Shown here piece by piece: positions 6,703 to 15,448 of a stretch of 64,000 nt of DNA. This DNA is from Pseudomonas libanensis. Lineage in GTDB: Bacteria; Pseudomonadota; Gammaproteobacteria; Pseudomonadales; Pseudomonadaceae. Numbering within the stretch: the first letter of the stretch is position 1; every line of letters begins with the position of its first letter. Location: NCBI RefSeq assembly GCF_001439685.1, contig NZ_JYLH01000016.1, positions 83,336-147,335 on the forward strand. The letters are read 5' to 3'. Made by a program: the position numbers and the translations under genes. A model generated the notes under the pieces. The model was given only the letters and a program-made list of their open reading frames with translations, did no database searches and was not told where the DNA came from.

Positions 6703-8826
6703 GTGTATCTGGGCCCTCCTCCTCGCTCATCTCTATTGTTGATGCTGTTGTGCAGCCTGCCTGCACTGGCTGACGATCTGTTTCTCGACGGGCAACCGCT
6801 GCCGCAGGTCTTGACCGCCACGCGCCTCAAGCAATCGGCCGCCGCCGTGCCCGGCAGCATGACGGTGATCGACAGCGAGCTGATCAAGGCCAGCGGCGCC
6901 CGGGACATCTCGGAACTGCTGCGGCTGGTGCCCGGGATGATGCTCGGCTACACCACTGGCAACCAGGCGTCGGTGAACTACCACGGCACCAGCGCCAGTG
7001 ATGCACGGCGCATGCAGGTGTTGATCGATGGTCGCTCGGTGTATCGCGCCGGCCTGGCCACGGTGGATTGGAGCGATATCCCGGTAGCCATGGAGGATAT
7101 CGAGCGCATCGAGGTATTTCGCGGCCCCAACACCGTCAGCTATGGCGCCAACGCGCTGATGGCGGTGGTGAATATCCTCACCCGCTCGCCGGCCAACAGC
7201 CAGGGTTCGCGCATGAAGGTCACCCGTGGCGAACGCGGGATCAACGACTTCTATGCCAGCCAGGGTGTGGGGTGGGAGACCGGCGATTTGCGCCTGTCCC
7301 TGTCCGGGCAACAGGACGATGGTTTTGACAGTAACGCCGTCGGCGCCGACCGCCGTGATGGACGGCGCCTCAACCGTTTCAGCCTGGCGGTAAGCCAGAC
7401 CCTGAACGCGCAACAGAGCCTCGACTGGCAGCTGAACGTCAAGGAAGGCACCAACCAGCGCCCTTATACCTACACGCCGGTATTTGATGGCATTACCGAA
7501 GGTGGCAACAATTCCGACGTCACCGCCAAGGACTACGCAGGCTCACTGCGCTGGAACTTCGATTTCAACCCCGACCACAGCCTGTACATCCAGGGATCGG
7601 CGCAGCAGTGGGATCGCCGGCAAATCTGGAAAGCCTGTGACGCGAAGGTCTCATTCAGCCCGCAGCTGACCCAGTTATGGCAGCTCAACCCCAACTACGC
7701 CGAACGGCTGGCTCGCAACATGGAGACCTACAGCCAAGGCTCCGCCCCACCCGGCAGCGCCGCTGAACAGGCTCTGGCCAACCAGGTGCTCGATCAGTGG
7801 AAACATCAGGGTGGCAAGGACCCTGTCTGCGGCGATATCGACCAAAGTACCCGGGAAAGCCGCTACGACCTGGAACTGCAAGACACCCTCAGCCTGTCCG
7901 ACGGCCTGCGCCTGCTCAGCGGTTTCAATTACCGCTACGACCGCGCCGACTCGGACACCTACTTCAACGGCACACTCGATGACACCACCTGGCGCCTGTT
8001 CGGCCAGCTGGAATGGCGGGCCAGCGAACACTGGCTGCTGCAGGGCGGTGCCATGTACGAGGACACCCACCTGAGCGGCCACTCCCTGACGCCGCGGGTG
8101 GCGGTCAATTACCTGATCAACCCACGCCATGGCTTGCGGGCGGTTTACTCCGAGGCGGTCCGCTCGCCGGACATGTTCGAGAACAACGTCAACTGGAGCT
8201 ACCGCGTCACCAATCTCAGCTCCCCGGCCTATGGGCAAGACTCCGGGCAATATTTTGTCGTGACGCGCGGCCCCGGCAACCTCGACAAAGAATTGATGCG
8301 CTCACGAGAGCTGGGCTACAACGGTTTCTTTGCCGACCTGGGGCTGAATGTCGACGTGAAGCTGTTCTATGACGAAATCACCGACATGATCAGCTCGCCA
8401 CTGCGCAACAACCAATACATCGCCAGCAACGCCAACAGCTCGCGCTTTACCGGGGCAGAATCACAGTTGGACTGGCGCGTGAGCAACGCCGACCGCCTGC
8501 GCCTGACCTATGCTTATGTCGACGCCTCCTCCAGCAACCCGTTGGACAAGGCGCAAACCGCCCGCAACAGCGGCTCGGCCGGATGGCTGCGTGAATGGGG
8601 CCAGGGTTGGTCCAGCGCAGTGTTCTACTATGGCGACGACGCACTCAATCAATATCGCTTCCAACGGGTCGACCTGCGGGTGGCCAAGCGCATTGCAGTG
8701 GCCAAAACCAATGTGGAGCTGGCCGGCATGCTGCAACAGCGCCTTGATAACCAGCCCACCACCTGGGCCGACAATAACTACGATCATCGTCACGTCCTCT
8801 ACTTCAGCGCGCAGCTGGACTTCTGA
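6703..8826 (+). CDS. TonB-dependent outer-membrane receptor
   Basis: A 707-residue TonB-dependent receptor starting at GTG. A signal peptide (hydrophobic SLLLMLLCSLPALA) is followed by a TonB-box-like LPQVLTATR, a plug domain (residues about 35-165, with GMMLGYTTGNQASVNYHG and IERIEVFRGPNTVSYGANALMAVVNI) and a beta-barrel ending in the terminal aromatic motif FSAQLDF. The ligand is unknown; an insert with two Cys in the barrel (KACDAKVSF and DPVCGDIDQ) may form a disulfide-stabilised loop. It is the first gene of a three-gene unit: the binding-protein gene starts one base after its stop and the hybrid kinase gene overlaps that one. This suggests ligand capture linked to signalling rather than simple import. 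Confidence 0.88.
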   Translation: MYLGPPPRSSLLLMLLCSLPALADDLFLDGQPLPQVLTATRLKQSAAAVPGSMTVIDSELIKASGARDISELLRLVPGMMLGYTTGNQASVNYHGTSASDARRMQVLIDGRSVYRAGLATVDWSDIPVAMEDIERIEVFRGPNTVSYGANALMAVVNILTRSPANSQGSRMKVTRGERGINDFYASQGVGWETGDLRLSLSGQQDDGFDSNAVGADRRDGRRLNRFSLAVSQTLNAQQSLDWQLNVKEGTNQRPYTYTPVFDGITEGGNNSDVTAKDYAGSLRWNFDFNPDHSLYIQGSAQQWDRRQIWKACDAKVSFSPQLTQLWQLNPNYAERLARNMETYSQGSAPPGSAAEQALANQVLDQWKHQGGKDPVCGDIDQSTRESRYDLELQDTLSLSDGLRLLSGFNYRYDRADSDTYFNGTLDDTTWRLFGQLEWRASEHWLLQGGAMYEDTHLSGHSLTPRVAVNYLINPRHGLRAVYSEAVRSPDMFENNVNWSYRVTNLSSPAYGQDSGQYFVVTRGPGNLDKELMRSRELGYNGFFADLGLNVDVKLFYDEITDMISSPLRNNQYIASNANSSRFTGAESQLDWRVSNADRLRLTYAYVDASSSNPLDKAQTARNSGSAGWLREWGQGWSSAVFYYGDDALNQYRFQRVDLRVAKRIAVAKTNVELAGMLQQRLDNQPTTWADNNYDHRHVLYFSAQLDF

Positions 8827-8827
8827 C

Positions 8828-9757
8828 ATGGGCGATCAGTCACGGATGACCCTCTTCTTGATTCCACTGCGCTGGTGCCGCGGCGTGCTGCTGGCGGCCC
8901 TGCTGCTGGCGACCCCGGCGTGGAGCGCCGACATCCTGCTGACCGCAGCCCAAGACAGTGCCGGCATACAAGCCTTCACCCAGGCCCTTGCGCAACAGCG
9001 CCCCGAAGACCAGGTCACCTTCACCCCGCTCAAGGACTTGCCAGCGCCGAGCCGTTTGCCCGCCAGCACCCGCTTGATCCTCCTCGACCTGCCCGGCCTG
9101 GATTGGCGCCTGCAGGACGCTCAAGGCCCGCCGACCCTGGTGCTGCGCATCAGCCGCCTGCAGGCCCGACAACGCCTGGGCAACACGCACCCGGCGAAGA
9201 TCAGCCTGCTGTGGAGTGACCCGCCGCTGGAACGTCAGTTGCACCTGATCGCCAGCATCCTGCCCCAGGCCCACCGCATCGGCGTGCTTTACGGTGCCGA
9301 CAGCGAGTTCCTGCTTCGCGAACTGATGCAGTTCGCCAAACCCATGGGCCTGGAAATCGTGCCGCAACGATGGGACAACACCAATGACAGCCGTGCGCTG
9401 CAAACCCTGTTCAAGAACAGCGACGTGCTGCTCGGTCTCGACGACCCACAACTGTACAACCCCAAAACCGCAAAAAACCTGTTGCTGAGCAGCTACGCCC
9501 AACAACTGCCACTGGTGGGCCCCAACGCCGGGTTTGTCAGGGCCGGTAGCCTGGCCAGCACCTACAGTGACCAGCCCGACTGGCTCGCCGTGCTGGACAG
9601 CCTGCTGGACCACGCGCCGGCCAATTGGCCGCACACCTTGTATCCGGAACACTTCAAAGTCGTGGGCAACCCGCAAGTCGCGCGCTCACTGGGCATCGAA
9701 CAGGTCGATGAAGCAGCCGTCGCCACCCGCTTGGCCGAAGGAGAGAAACGCCCATGA
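8828..9757 (+). CDS. Periplasmic ABC-type substrate-binding-like protein
   Basis: A 309-residue exported protein. An N-terminal signal sequence (WCRGVLLAALLLATPAWSADILL) precedes a two-lobed domain resembling the ABC_sub_bind/COG2984 group, with HRIGVLYGADSEFLLRELMQFAKPMGLEIVPQRW and DVLLGLDDPQLYNPKTAKNLLLSSYAQQLPLVGPNAGFVRAGSLAS as typical blocks. No permease or ATPase gene accompanies it. It starts one base after the receptor stop and its TGA overlaps the kinase ATG, so all three are made together. A plausible role is a periplasmic ligand sensor that docks on the kinase, as LuxP does with LuxQ (inference). ATG at 8828 or at 8846 could serve as start. Confidence 0.75.
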   Translation: MGDQSRMTLFLIPLRWCRGVLLAALLLATPAWSADILLTAAQDSAGIQAFTQALAQQRPEDQVTFTPLKDLPAPSRLPASTRLILLDLPGLDWRLQDAQGPPTLVLRISRLQARQRLGNTHPAKISLLWSDPPLERQLHLIASILPQAHRIGVLYGADSEFLLRELMQFAKPMGLEIVPQRWDNTNDSRALQTLFKNSDVLLGLDDPQLYNPKTAKNLLLSSYAQQLPLVGPNAGFVRAGSLASTYSDQPDWLAVLDSLLDHAPANWPHTLYPEHFKVVGNPQVARSLGIEQVDEAAVATRLAEGEKRP

Positions 9758-11655
9758 CCTTGCGTCGTCGTTGGGATATCAACACCCGCACCCAGCTCAT
9801 TACCCTGGGCCCCGCGTTGTTGCTGACCCTGCTGTTGATCAGTTTCTTTACCTTCGTGCGTATCCAGGATTTGCGCCAGGAACTGGATCACACCGGTCAA
9901 CTGATCGCCAACCAGCTGGCGCCCGCCACCGAGTACGGGGTGATTTCCGGCAACAACGATGTGCTCGAATCCCTGCTGCGCGCGACCTTGGCCACGCCCC
10001 ACGTACGCTTCCTGGAGATTCAGGACAGCGCTGAAAACATCCTGGTGTATGTCGAGCAACCGTCGGAGAAGCATGACCGCTCACTGTCGGTGAAGGTGTT
10101 CCAGGCGCCGATCCGCCTGCAACATATCGAGCTGGGCAATGACTTCTTCCAGGACAACCTCAAGGGTCCCATGGCACCCCGCGCAGATTACCTGGGCCGA
10201 GTGATCGTCGGCATGTCCAACGACGCGTTCAGCCAGCGCCAGCAACAGATCCTGTTCAAGGCCGGGGTCCTGGCGCTGTTCGCCCTGCTGTTCACTTTCC
10301 TGCTGGCGCGACGCCTGGCGGCGAGCCTGTCGCAGCCGATCAGCGCCATGGGCAACGCGGTCAAGGCCATCCAGCAGGGCGACTACAAGACCCCACTGCC
10401 GATTGTCGATGATTCGGAGCTCGGCGACCTGTCGCGGCATATCAACAACCTGGCCGAGGGCCTCAACCAAGCCAGTCGCGAACAGCAACAAGCCATCGCC
10501 CAGTTGATCCAGACCCGCGAGGAAGCCGAGCGTGCGAACAACGCCAAATCGGAATTCCTGGCGATGATGAGTCACGAACTGCGCACGCCCATGAACGGCG
10601 TGCTGGGTATGCTGCAGCTGCTGGAAACCACCGAGATGACCGAAGAACAGACCGAGTACGCGGCGCTGGCTTCCGAGTCCACCGAGCACTTGCTCAAGGT
10701 GATCAACGATATCCTCGACTTCTCACGCATTGAGCGCGCCGCACTGGAACTGGAACATATTTCCTTCAACCTGGCGGACCTGATCAACAGTTGCGCCCAG
10801 GCCTTCCAGCACAGCGCCCAGCAGCGCGGGCTGACCCTGGAGTTGTCGATTCCCGCCGGCATGGAAGCCCTGCAAGTGCGGGGCGACCCGACACGTATCC
10901 GGCAGGTGCTGGTCAACCTGATCGGCAACGCGTTGAAATTTACCGAACATGGCAGCGTGACCGTCGAGCCCCATTGGCAAACCCTGGACCACGAACTGGT
11001 CTGGTTCACCTGCACGGTGCGCGACAGCGGTATTGGCATTTCTGCCGAACGCCTGGAGCTGATGTTCGATGCGTTCCAGCAGGCCGACAGTTCCATTTCA
11101 AGACGTTACGGCGGCACCGGCCTGGGGCTGCCAATTGCGCGCACCCTGGCCGAGCGCATGGGCGGCACCCTGCGGGCCCGGAGCGAAGAAGGCCGAGGCT
11201 CGGTGTTTACCCTGGAAATTCCGCTGGCCATCGACCAGCAACAGGTGCAGGCCATTGCTCCAGACGCCGTGGGCAAAACCAGCGCCGGCGACGGACGCCA
11301 CGTGTTGCTGGTGGAAGACAACCCGGTCAATCGCACAGTGGTCGAAGCCATGTTGCGCAGCCTGGGTTTTGAAGTCAGCCTGGCCACCGATGGCGCCGAG
11401 GCGATCCGCAGCGCCGAGAGCCTGATTTTCACCGCTATCCTGATGGATTGCCGCTTGCCGTTGATCGACGGCTACGAAGCCACGCGACAGATTCGCCAAC
11501 TGCCCGGCTGTGCCGATCTGCCGATCATCGCCCTGACAGCCAACGCATTGCAGGGTGACCGCGAAGCGTGCCTGGCAGCCGGAATGAACGATTACTTGGC
11601 CAAGCCGTTCAAACGCACGGATTTGCAGGAAATCCTGCAGCGCTGGGTGCAATAG
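9754..11655 (+). CDS. Hybrid sensor histidine kinase, PA1611/GacS-like
   Basis: A 633-residue inner-membrane hybrid kinase. It has TM1 at about residues 15-34, a periplasmic domain of BarA/GacS type (QLAPATEYGVISGNNDVLESLL), TM2 near residues 168-187, HAMP, a coiled segment, and HisKA with phosphoacceptor His274 in MMSHELRTPMNG. HATPase_c follows with NLIGNALKFTEHG, DSGIGI and GGTGLGL boxes, and a C-terminal receiver has acceptor Asp565 (LMDCRLPLIDGYEA). There is no HPt domain, so phosphotransfer needs a separate HPt protein. In P. aeruginosa the homologue PA1611 acts through HptB and binds RetS, influencing the Gac/Rsm switch (known for that species). AAGGAGAG precedes the ATG, which overlaps the binding-protein stop. 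Confidence 0.9.
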   Translation: MTLRRRWDINTRTQLITLGPALLLTLLLISFFTFVRIQDLRQELDHTGQLIANQLAPATEYGVISGNNDVLESLLRATLATPHVRFLEIQDSAENILVYVEQPSEKHDRSLSVKVFQAPIRLQHIELGNDFFQDNLKGPMAPRADYLGRVIVGMSNDAFSQRQQQILFKAGVLALFALLFTFLLARRLAASLSQPISAMGNAVKAIQQGDYKTPLPIVDDSELGDLSRHINNLAEGLNQASREQQQAIAQLIQTREEAERANNAKSEFLAMMSHELRTPMNGVLGMLQLLETTEMTEEQTEYAALASESTEHLLKVINDILDFSRIERAALELEHISFNLADLINSCAQAFQHSAQQRGLTLELSIPAGMEALQVRGDPTRIRQVLVNLIGNALKFTEHGSVTVEPHWQTLDHELVWFTCTVRDSGIGISAERLELMFDAFQQADSSISRRYGGTGLGLPIARTLAERMGGTLRARSEEGRGSVFTLEIPLAIDQQQVQAIAPDAVGKTSAGDGRHVLLVEDNPVNRTVVEAMLRSLGFEVSLATDGAEAIRSAESLIFTAILMDCRLPLIDGYEATRQIRQLPGCADLPIIALTANALQGDREACLAAGMNDYLAKPFKRTDLQEILQRWVQ

Positions 11656-11720
11656 CGCCGCGCCATCAGCCAACTCTGACTGGCGTGAAAGACGAAAGTG
11701 CGGCAGTCTTAGGCACCCGA

Positions 11721-11746
11721 ACGGGCCGATAAACAGGCCCGGTTTA
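11721..11746 (+). terminator. Weak stem-loop terminator after the kinase gene
   Basis: CGGGCC-(8-base loop)-GGCCCG is followed by GTTTAAAAT, 67 bases after the kinase stop. The stem is short and the T-run interrupted, so efficiency is doubtful. Confidence 0.4.
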
Positions 11747-11755
11747 AAATTTCAG

Positions 11756-11769
11756 TGAACAAGTGTACA
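11756..11769. promoter_or_regulatory. Possible DesT-like operator upstream of fabA
   Basis: TGAACA-AG-TGTACA is a near-palindrome (arms agree in 5 of 6 positions) 135 bases upstream of fabA. In P. aeruginosa the TetR-family regulator DesT controls fabAB by binding a palindrome in the promoter region; the resemblance to such a site is an inference from position and symmetry only. Confidence 0.35.
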
Positions 11770-11904
11770 TTCAGTGCCTTGCCGCTGTGACTTTCACTAC
11801 AACGCAATAGTCTATGTGTAGGCTGCCGCTATGAGGCATGAACGCTTCATTCGGTTCGGGAAGATTTACCCTACCCTGCCGCATGGGATTATTGAGGAGC
11901 TCGC

Positions 11905-12420
11905 ATGACCAAACAAAACGCCTTTACTCGGGAAGACCTGCTGCGCTGCAGTCGCGGTGAGCTGTTCGGCCCAGGTAACGCGCAACTGCCCGCCCCGAAC
12001 ATGCTGATGGTGGATCGCATCACCCATATCAGCGAAGAGGGTGGCAAGTACGGCAAAGGTGAATTGGTCGCCGAGCTGGATATCACCCCGGACCTCTGGT
12101 TCTTCGCCTGCCACTTCGAAGGCGACCCGGTGATGCCAGGCTGCCTGGGCCTCGATGCCATGTGGCAACTGGTCGGCTTCTACCTGGGCTGGCAAGGCCT
12201 GCCGGGCCGCGGCCGCGCCCTGGGTTCGGGCGAAGTGAAGTTCTTTGGCCAGGTCCTGCCGACCGCCAAGAAAGTCACCTACAACATTCAAATCAAGCGC
12301 GTCCTCAAGGGCAAGCTGAACCTGGCCATCGCCGACGGTTCGGTGACTGTCGACGGACGCGAGATCTATACTGCCGAAGGCCTTCGGGTCGGCGTATTCA
12401 CTTCCACTGACAACTTTTAA
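11905..12420 (+). CDS. fabA: 3-hydroxydecanoyl-ACP dehydratase/isomerase FabA
   Basis: A 171-residue hotdog enzyme that dehydrates 3-hydroxydecanoyl-ACP and isomerises trans-2- to cis-3-decenoyl-ACP, the branch point of anaerobic unsaturated fatty acid synthesis. The catalytic pair is visible: His70 in FFACHFEGDPVMPGC and Asp84 in LGLDAMW. Length equals the E. coli and P. aeruginosa enzymes. GAGGAGCTCGC precedes the ATG. fabB follows after 11 bases, forming the classical fabAB operon. Confidence 0.97.
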   Translation: MTKQNAFTREDLLRCSRGELFGPGNAQLPAPNMLMVDRITHISEEGGKYGKGELVAELDITPDLWFFACHFEGDPVMPGCLGLDAMWQLVGFYLGWQGLPGRGRALGSGEVKFFGQVLPTAKKVTYNIQIKRVLKGKLNLAIADGSVTVDGREIYTAEGLRVGVFTSTDNF

Positions 12421-12431
12421 GGGTTATCCGC

Positions 12432-13652
12432 ATGCGCCGCGTCGTTATCACTGGTCTGGGCATCGTTTCTTGCCTGGGCAATGACAAAGAGACCGTCACC
12501 GCTAACCTGCGTGCAAGTCGCCCTGGCATCCGCTTCAACCCGGAATATGCCGAAATGGGTCTGCGTAGCCAGGTTTCCGGCTCCATCGACCTGCCCCTCG
12601 AAGAGCTGATCGATCGCAAGATCTATCGCTTCGTCGGCCACGCTGCCGCCTACGCCTACCTGGCCATGAAAGACGCGATCGCCGACTCCGGCCTGAGCGA
12701 AGACCAGGTATCGAACGTACGTACCGGCCTGATCGCCGGCTCAGGCGGCGCATCCACCCTCAACCAGATGGAAGCGCTGGACATCCTGCGCGAAAAAGGC
12801 GTGAAGCGCGTTGGCCCTTACCGTGTCACGCGGACCATGGGTAGCACCGTTTCCGCCTGCCTGGCCACGCCGTTCGCCATCAAGGGCGTGAACTACTCGA
12901 TCTCCTCCGCGTGCGCCACCAGCGCCCACTGCATCGGGACTGCCGTTGAGCAGATCCAGCTGGGCAAGCAGGACATCGTATTCGCCGGCGGCGGTGAAGA
13001 AGAACATTGGAGCCAGTCGTTCCTGTTCGACGCCATGGGCGCACTGTCCACCCAGTACAACGAAACCCCGGAAAAAGCCTCCCGTGCCTACGACGCCAAG
13101 CGTGACGGATTCGTCATCGCCGGCGGTGGCGGCATGGTGGTGGTCGAGGAGCTGGAACACGCCCTGGCCCGTGGCGCCAAGATCTACGCGGAAATCGTCG
13201 GCTACGGCGCGACGTCCGACGGCTACGACATGGTTGCCCCAAGCGGCGAAGGTGCCATCCGTTGCATGCAGATGGCGATGGCCACCGTGGATACCCCAAT
13301 CGACTATCTGAACACCCACGGCACCTCGACTCCGGTCGGTGACGCCAAGGAAATGGAAGGCGTACGTGCGGTATTCGGCGACAAGGCTCCGAAAATCAGC
13401 TCCACCAAGAGCCTGTCCGGTCACTCCCTGGGCGCCGCCGGCGTTCACGAAGCGATCTACTGCCTGCTGATGATGGAAGGCAACTTCATGGCCGGCTCGG
13501 CCAACATCGACGAGATCGACCCGGTCGTCGCCGATATGCCGATCCTGACCAAGACCGTCGAGAACGTGAAAATCGACACCGTGATGAGCAACAGCTTCGG
13601 CTTCGGTGGCACTAACGCCACTCTGGTGCTGAAACGCTGGCAGGGCAAGTAA
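12432..13652 (+). CDS. fabB: 3-oxoacyl-ACP synthase I FabB
   Basis: A 406-residue thiolase-fold condensing enzyme that elongates cis-3-decenoyl-ACP. The Cys-His-His triad is present: Cys161 in SISSACATSAHC, His in NTHGTSTPVGDAKE and His in SLSGHSLGAAGVHE; the C-terminus has NSFGFGGTNATLV. Start MRRVVITGLG is standard, 11 bases after fabA. A REPIN follows, and no separate terminator was seen. Confidence 0.97.
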   Translation: MRRVVITGLGIVSCLGNDKETVTANLRASRPGIRFNPEYAEMGLRSQVSGSIDLPLEELIDRKIYRFVGHAAAYAYLAMKDAIADSGLSEDQVSNVRTGLIAGSGGASTLNQMEALDILREKGVKRVGPYRVTRTMGSTVSACLATPFAIKGVNYSISSACATSAHCIGTAVEQIQLGKQDIVFAGGGEEEHWSQSFLFDAMGALSTQYNETPEKASRAYDAKRDGFVIAGGGGMVVVEELEHALARGAKIYAEIVGYGATSDGYDMVAPSGEGAIRCMQMAMATVDTPIDYLNTHGTSTPVGDAKEMEGVRAVFGDKAPKISSTKSLSGHSLGAAGVHEAIYCLLMMEGNFMAGSANIDEIDPVVADMPILTKTVENVKIDTVMSNSFGFGGTNATLVLKRWQGK

Positions 13653-13674
13653 GCCCCGCCACCGAGGCGCCTGC

Positions 13675-13757
13675 TTCGCGAGCAAGCCCGCTCCCACACT
13701 TAACCGTGTACTTCCTGAAGGAATCCGGTCAAGTGTGGGAGCGGGCTTGCTCGCGAA
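13675..13757. repeat. REPIN, perfect 27-bp arms
   Basis: The left arm 13675-13701 (TTCGCGAGCAAGCCCGCTCC...) and right arm 13731-13757 are exact reverse complements, separated by 29 bases. It lies between the convergent ends of fabB and the amidohydrolase gene and could act as a transcript end stabiliser. Confidence 0.9.
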
Positions 13758-13804
13758 TGGGCCAACGCAATTCCCAGCCCTCCCCTCAAAACCACGCCAC
13801 CCGC

Positions 13805-14830
13805 CTATTCAGACCCATCGCCAACCGCTGCCTCTTTAGGCAGGACGGCCAGAAAGTTATCGCGTGCCACTTTGCGCGCAACCTCTTCAGGCAAGGCATC
13901 CAAAAAGGGGTCAAAGCGCTGCATTTTCTTGCCCAGCTTATTGAATCGCCCTACCACATCCGACCCCAACATAAACCGCTCCGGAAAGCGCTCCACCAGC
14001 TCTACCCACTCCGCCCGAGGCTTGCCCACCTCATCCAGCAAATACGGCGTGAGCATACTCCAGGACAGGTCGATGTACAGATTGGGGTAAGCCTCCAGCA
14101 GCCGGGTCAAGGTGGGCAGCAAGAAGTCCATCTGCACCTGATGCCGGTGGATCTCCTTGCTGGTGCCCGCATGGGCCCAGATAAACCGGGTGTGCGGGTG
14201 GTTGCGCAGCGGCTCTTCGATTTCAGCCAGATACAGCGGATTACGCTCGCGCTTGGAGGTGATGTTGGAATGCAGCATCACCGGCAGGTCGTTTTCGGCG
14301 GCCAGGTGATAGATACGCGTCATCGCTTCGTTGTTGGCGCGGGGCGTATCACCGGAAGTCAGGGCGGTGAGGTCGTCGTGGCGGGTGAATACTTCACCGA
14401 TGCCCTGCCATAGCCCTGGATTGAGGTCGAGCATGCGCTGGATATGGGCAGCGGAGTTCTTGTCGTTGGGATTGAAGCCGGCCAGGAACGGATGAAAGTG
14501 CTGGCGTTGCTCGGGGGTCAGCTTATTGACCGCTGCCGCGACAATCACATCGGTGGCACTGTACCAATAGGCATCGGCGTCATCACCGGCGTAGTAGCGC
14601 GGGCGCTTGGGCTCGTCTTCGTGCCATTTTTTGGCCACGGGGATACCGGAAATCATCACATGCTCGATGCGGTTTTCGGCCATCGCCTTGAGCAGTTTGT
14701 CCATGCCTGCCGTTTCCTGGAAAAAATCCACGTAGTGCAGGTGCGCGTCGCTGTAGGCATAGTCGCGGGCCTGCGCGGCAAGGCTGCCGGCAACGAGCAA
14801 CAAGGCAAGACTCAGGCGGGTCCGAAGCAC
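13805..14830 (-). CDS. Exported amidohydrolase-family (TIM-barrel) protein
   Basis: A 341-residue protein with a signal peptide (LSLALLLVAGSLAAQARDYAYSD, cleavage near AQA) and an amidohydrolase-2-like barrel. SDAHLHYVDF carries the HxH metal motif; later blocks are PVMLHSNI, RFIWAHAGTS, NLYIDLSWS and RFMLGSDVVGRF, which supply further metal and catalytic positions. The family includes periplasmic metal-dependent hydrolases of unknown substrate. It is transcribed divergently from the OsmC gene and convergently with fabB. Function unassigned beyond the fold. Confidence 0.78.
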   Translation of the reverse strand: MLRTRLSLALLLVAGSLAAQARDYAYSDAHLHYVDFFQETAGMDKLLKAMAENRIEHVMISGIPVAKKWHEDEPKRPRYYAGDDADAYWYSATDVIVAAAVNKLTPEQRQHFHPFLAGFNPNDKNSAAHIQRMLDLNPGLWQGIGEVFTRHDDLTALTSGDTPRANNEAMTRIYHLAAENDLPVMLHSNITSKRERNPLYLAEIEEPLRNHPHTRFIWAHAGTSKEIHRHQVQMDFLLPTLTRLLEAYPNLYIDLSWSMLTPYLLDEVGKPRAEWVELVERFPERFMLGSDVVGRFNKLGKKMQRFDPFLDALPEEVARKVARDNFLAVLPKEAAVGDGSE

Positions 14831-14967
14831 GGTAACACCTCAATTAGGCTAATACGGGTAGACCTTGCGCCAGTCATCCAGGTTCAGCACGGAAAAACGG
14901 GAACACTCGAGCGCCAGCATGCTCTATAACTGCATGACCTTCATCCTGCCCTCTTGTGAGGTTCGCC

Positions 14968-15384
14968 ATGCCTGTTACCGTCAATACACTGAACGCTGAA
15001 AACTTCCGTCACAGCGTCAATATCAACAACCATGAGCTGTTTACCGACCTGCCCAAGAGCCTGGGTGGCGATGACTCGGCGCCCTCTCCCCACGATTATT
15101 TCGATGCTGCGCTGGCATCATGCAAAGCCTTGACGGTCAGACTCTATGCGCAGAAGAAAGATATCCCGCTCACCGGCGTGACCGTTGAGGTGACCCACGA
15201 CGCCGCCGAAGAGCAAAAAGGCAAATATAAACTCAGCGTCAAATTGACCCTCAAGGGTGTATTGAGCGATGAGCAGCGCGAGGAGTTGCATCGCGTCGCA
15301 GACAAGTGCCCGGTACACAAGCTGATGACCACCGCCGAAATCAGCATCGAGACGACATTATCGGAAGGTGCCTTCAGCGCATAG
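14968..15384 (+). CDS. OsmC/Ohr-family protein
   Basis: A 138-residue OsmC-like protein. The two redox cysteines expected of the family are present: Cys in ALASCKALTVRLYAQKK and Cys in VADKCPVHKLM. These proteins reduce organic or inorganic peroxides in the cytoplasm; this one resembles the YhfA-type branch more than Ohr. The start MPVTVNTLNAE at 14968 is chosen since TGAGG lies seven bases before it; an ATG-like start four codons upstream would hide that site. A pirin gene follows 64 bases downstream. Confidence 0.85.
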   Translation: MPVTVNTLNAENFRHSVNINNHELFTDLPKSLGGDDSAPSPHDYFDAALASCKALTVRLYAQKKDIPLTGVTVEVTHDAAEEQKGKYKLSVKLTLKGVLSDEQREELHRVADKCPVHKLMTTAEISIETTLSEGAFSA

Positions 15385-15448
15385 CGCCAACTTCCTATCG
15401 AGCGGGTTATGCTCAGCCCCATCCAACCCGCTCAGACAGGGATGCGCC

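Noticed and set aside
12741..13697. 318-codon minus-strand open frame
   Set aside because: Antisense to fabB; no recognisable family.
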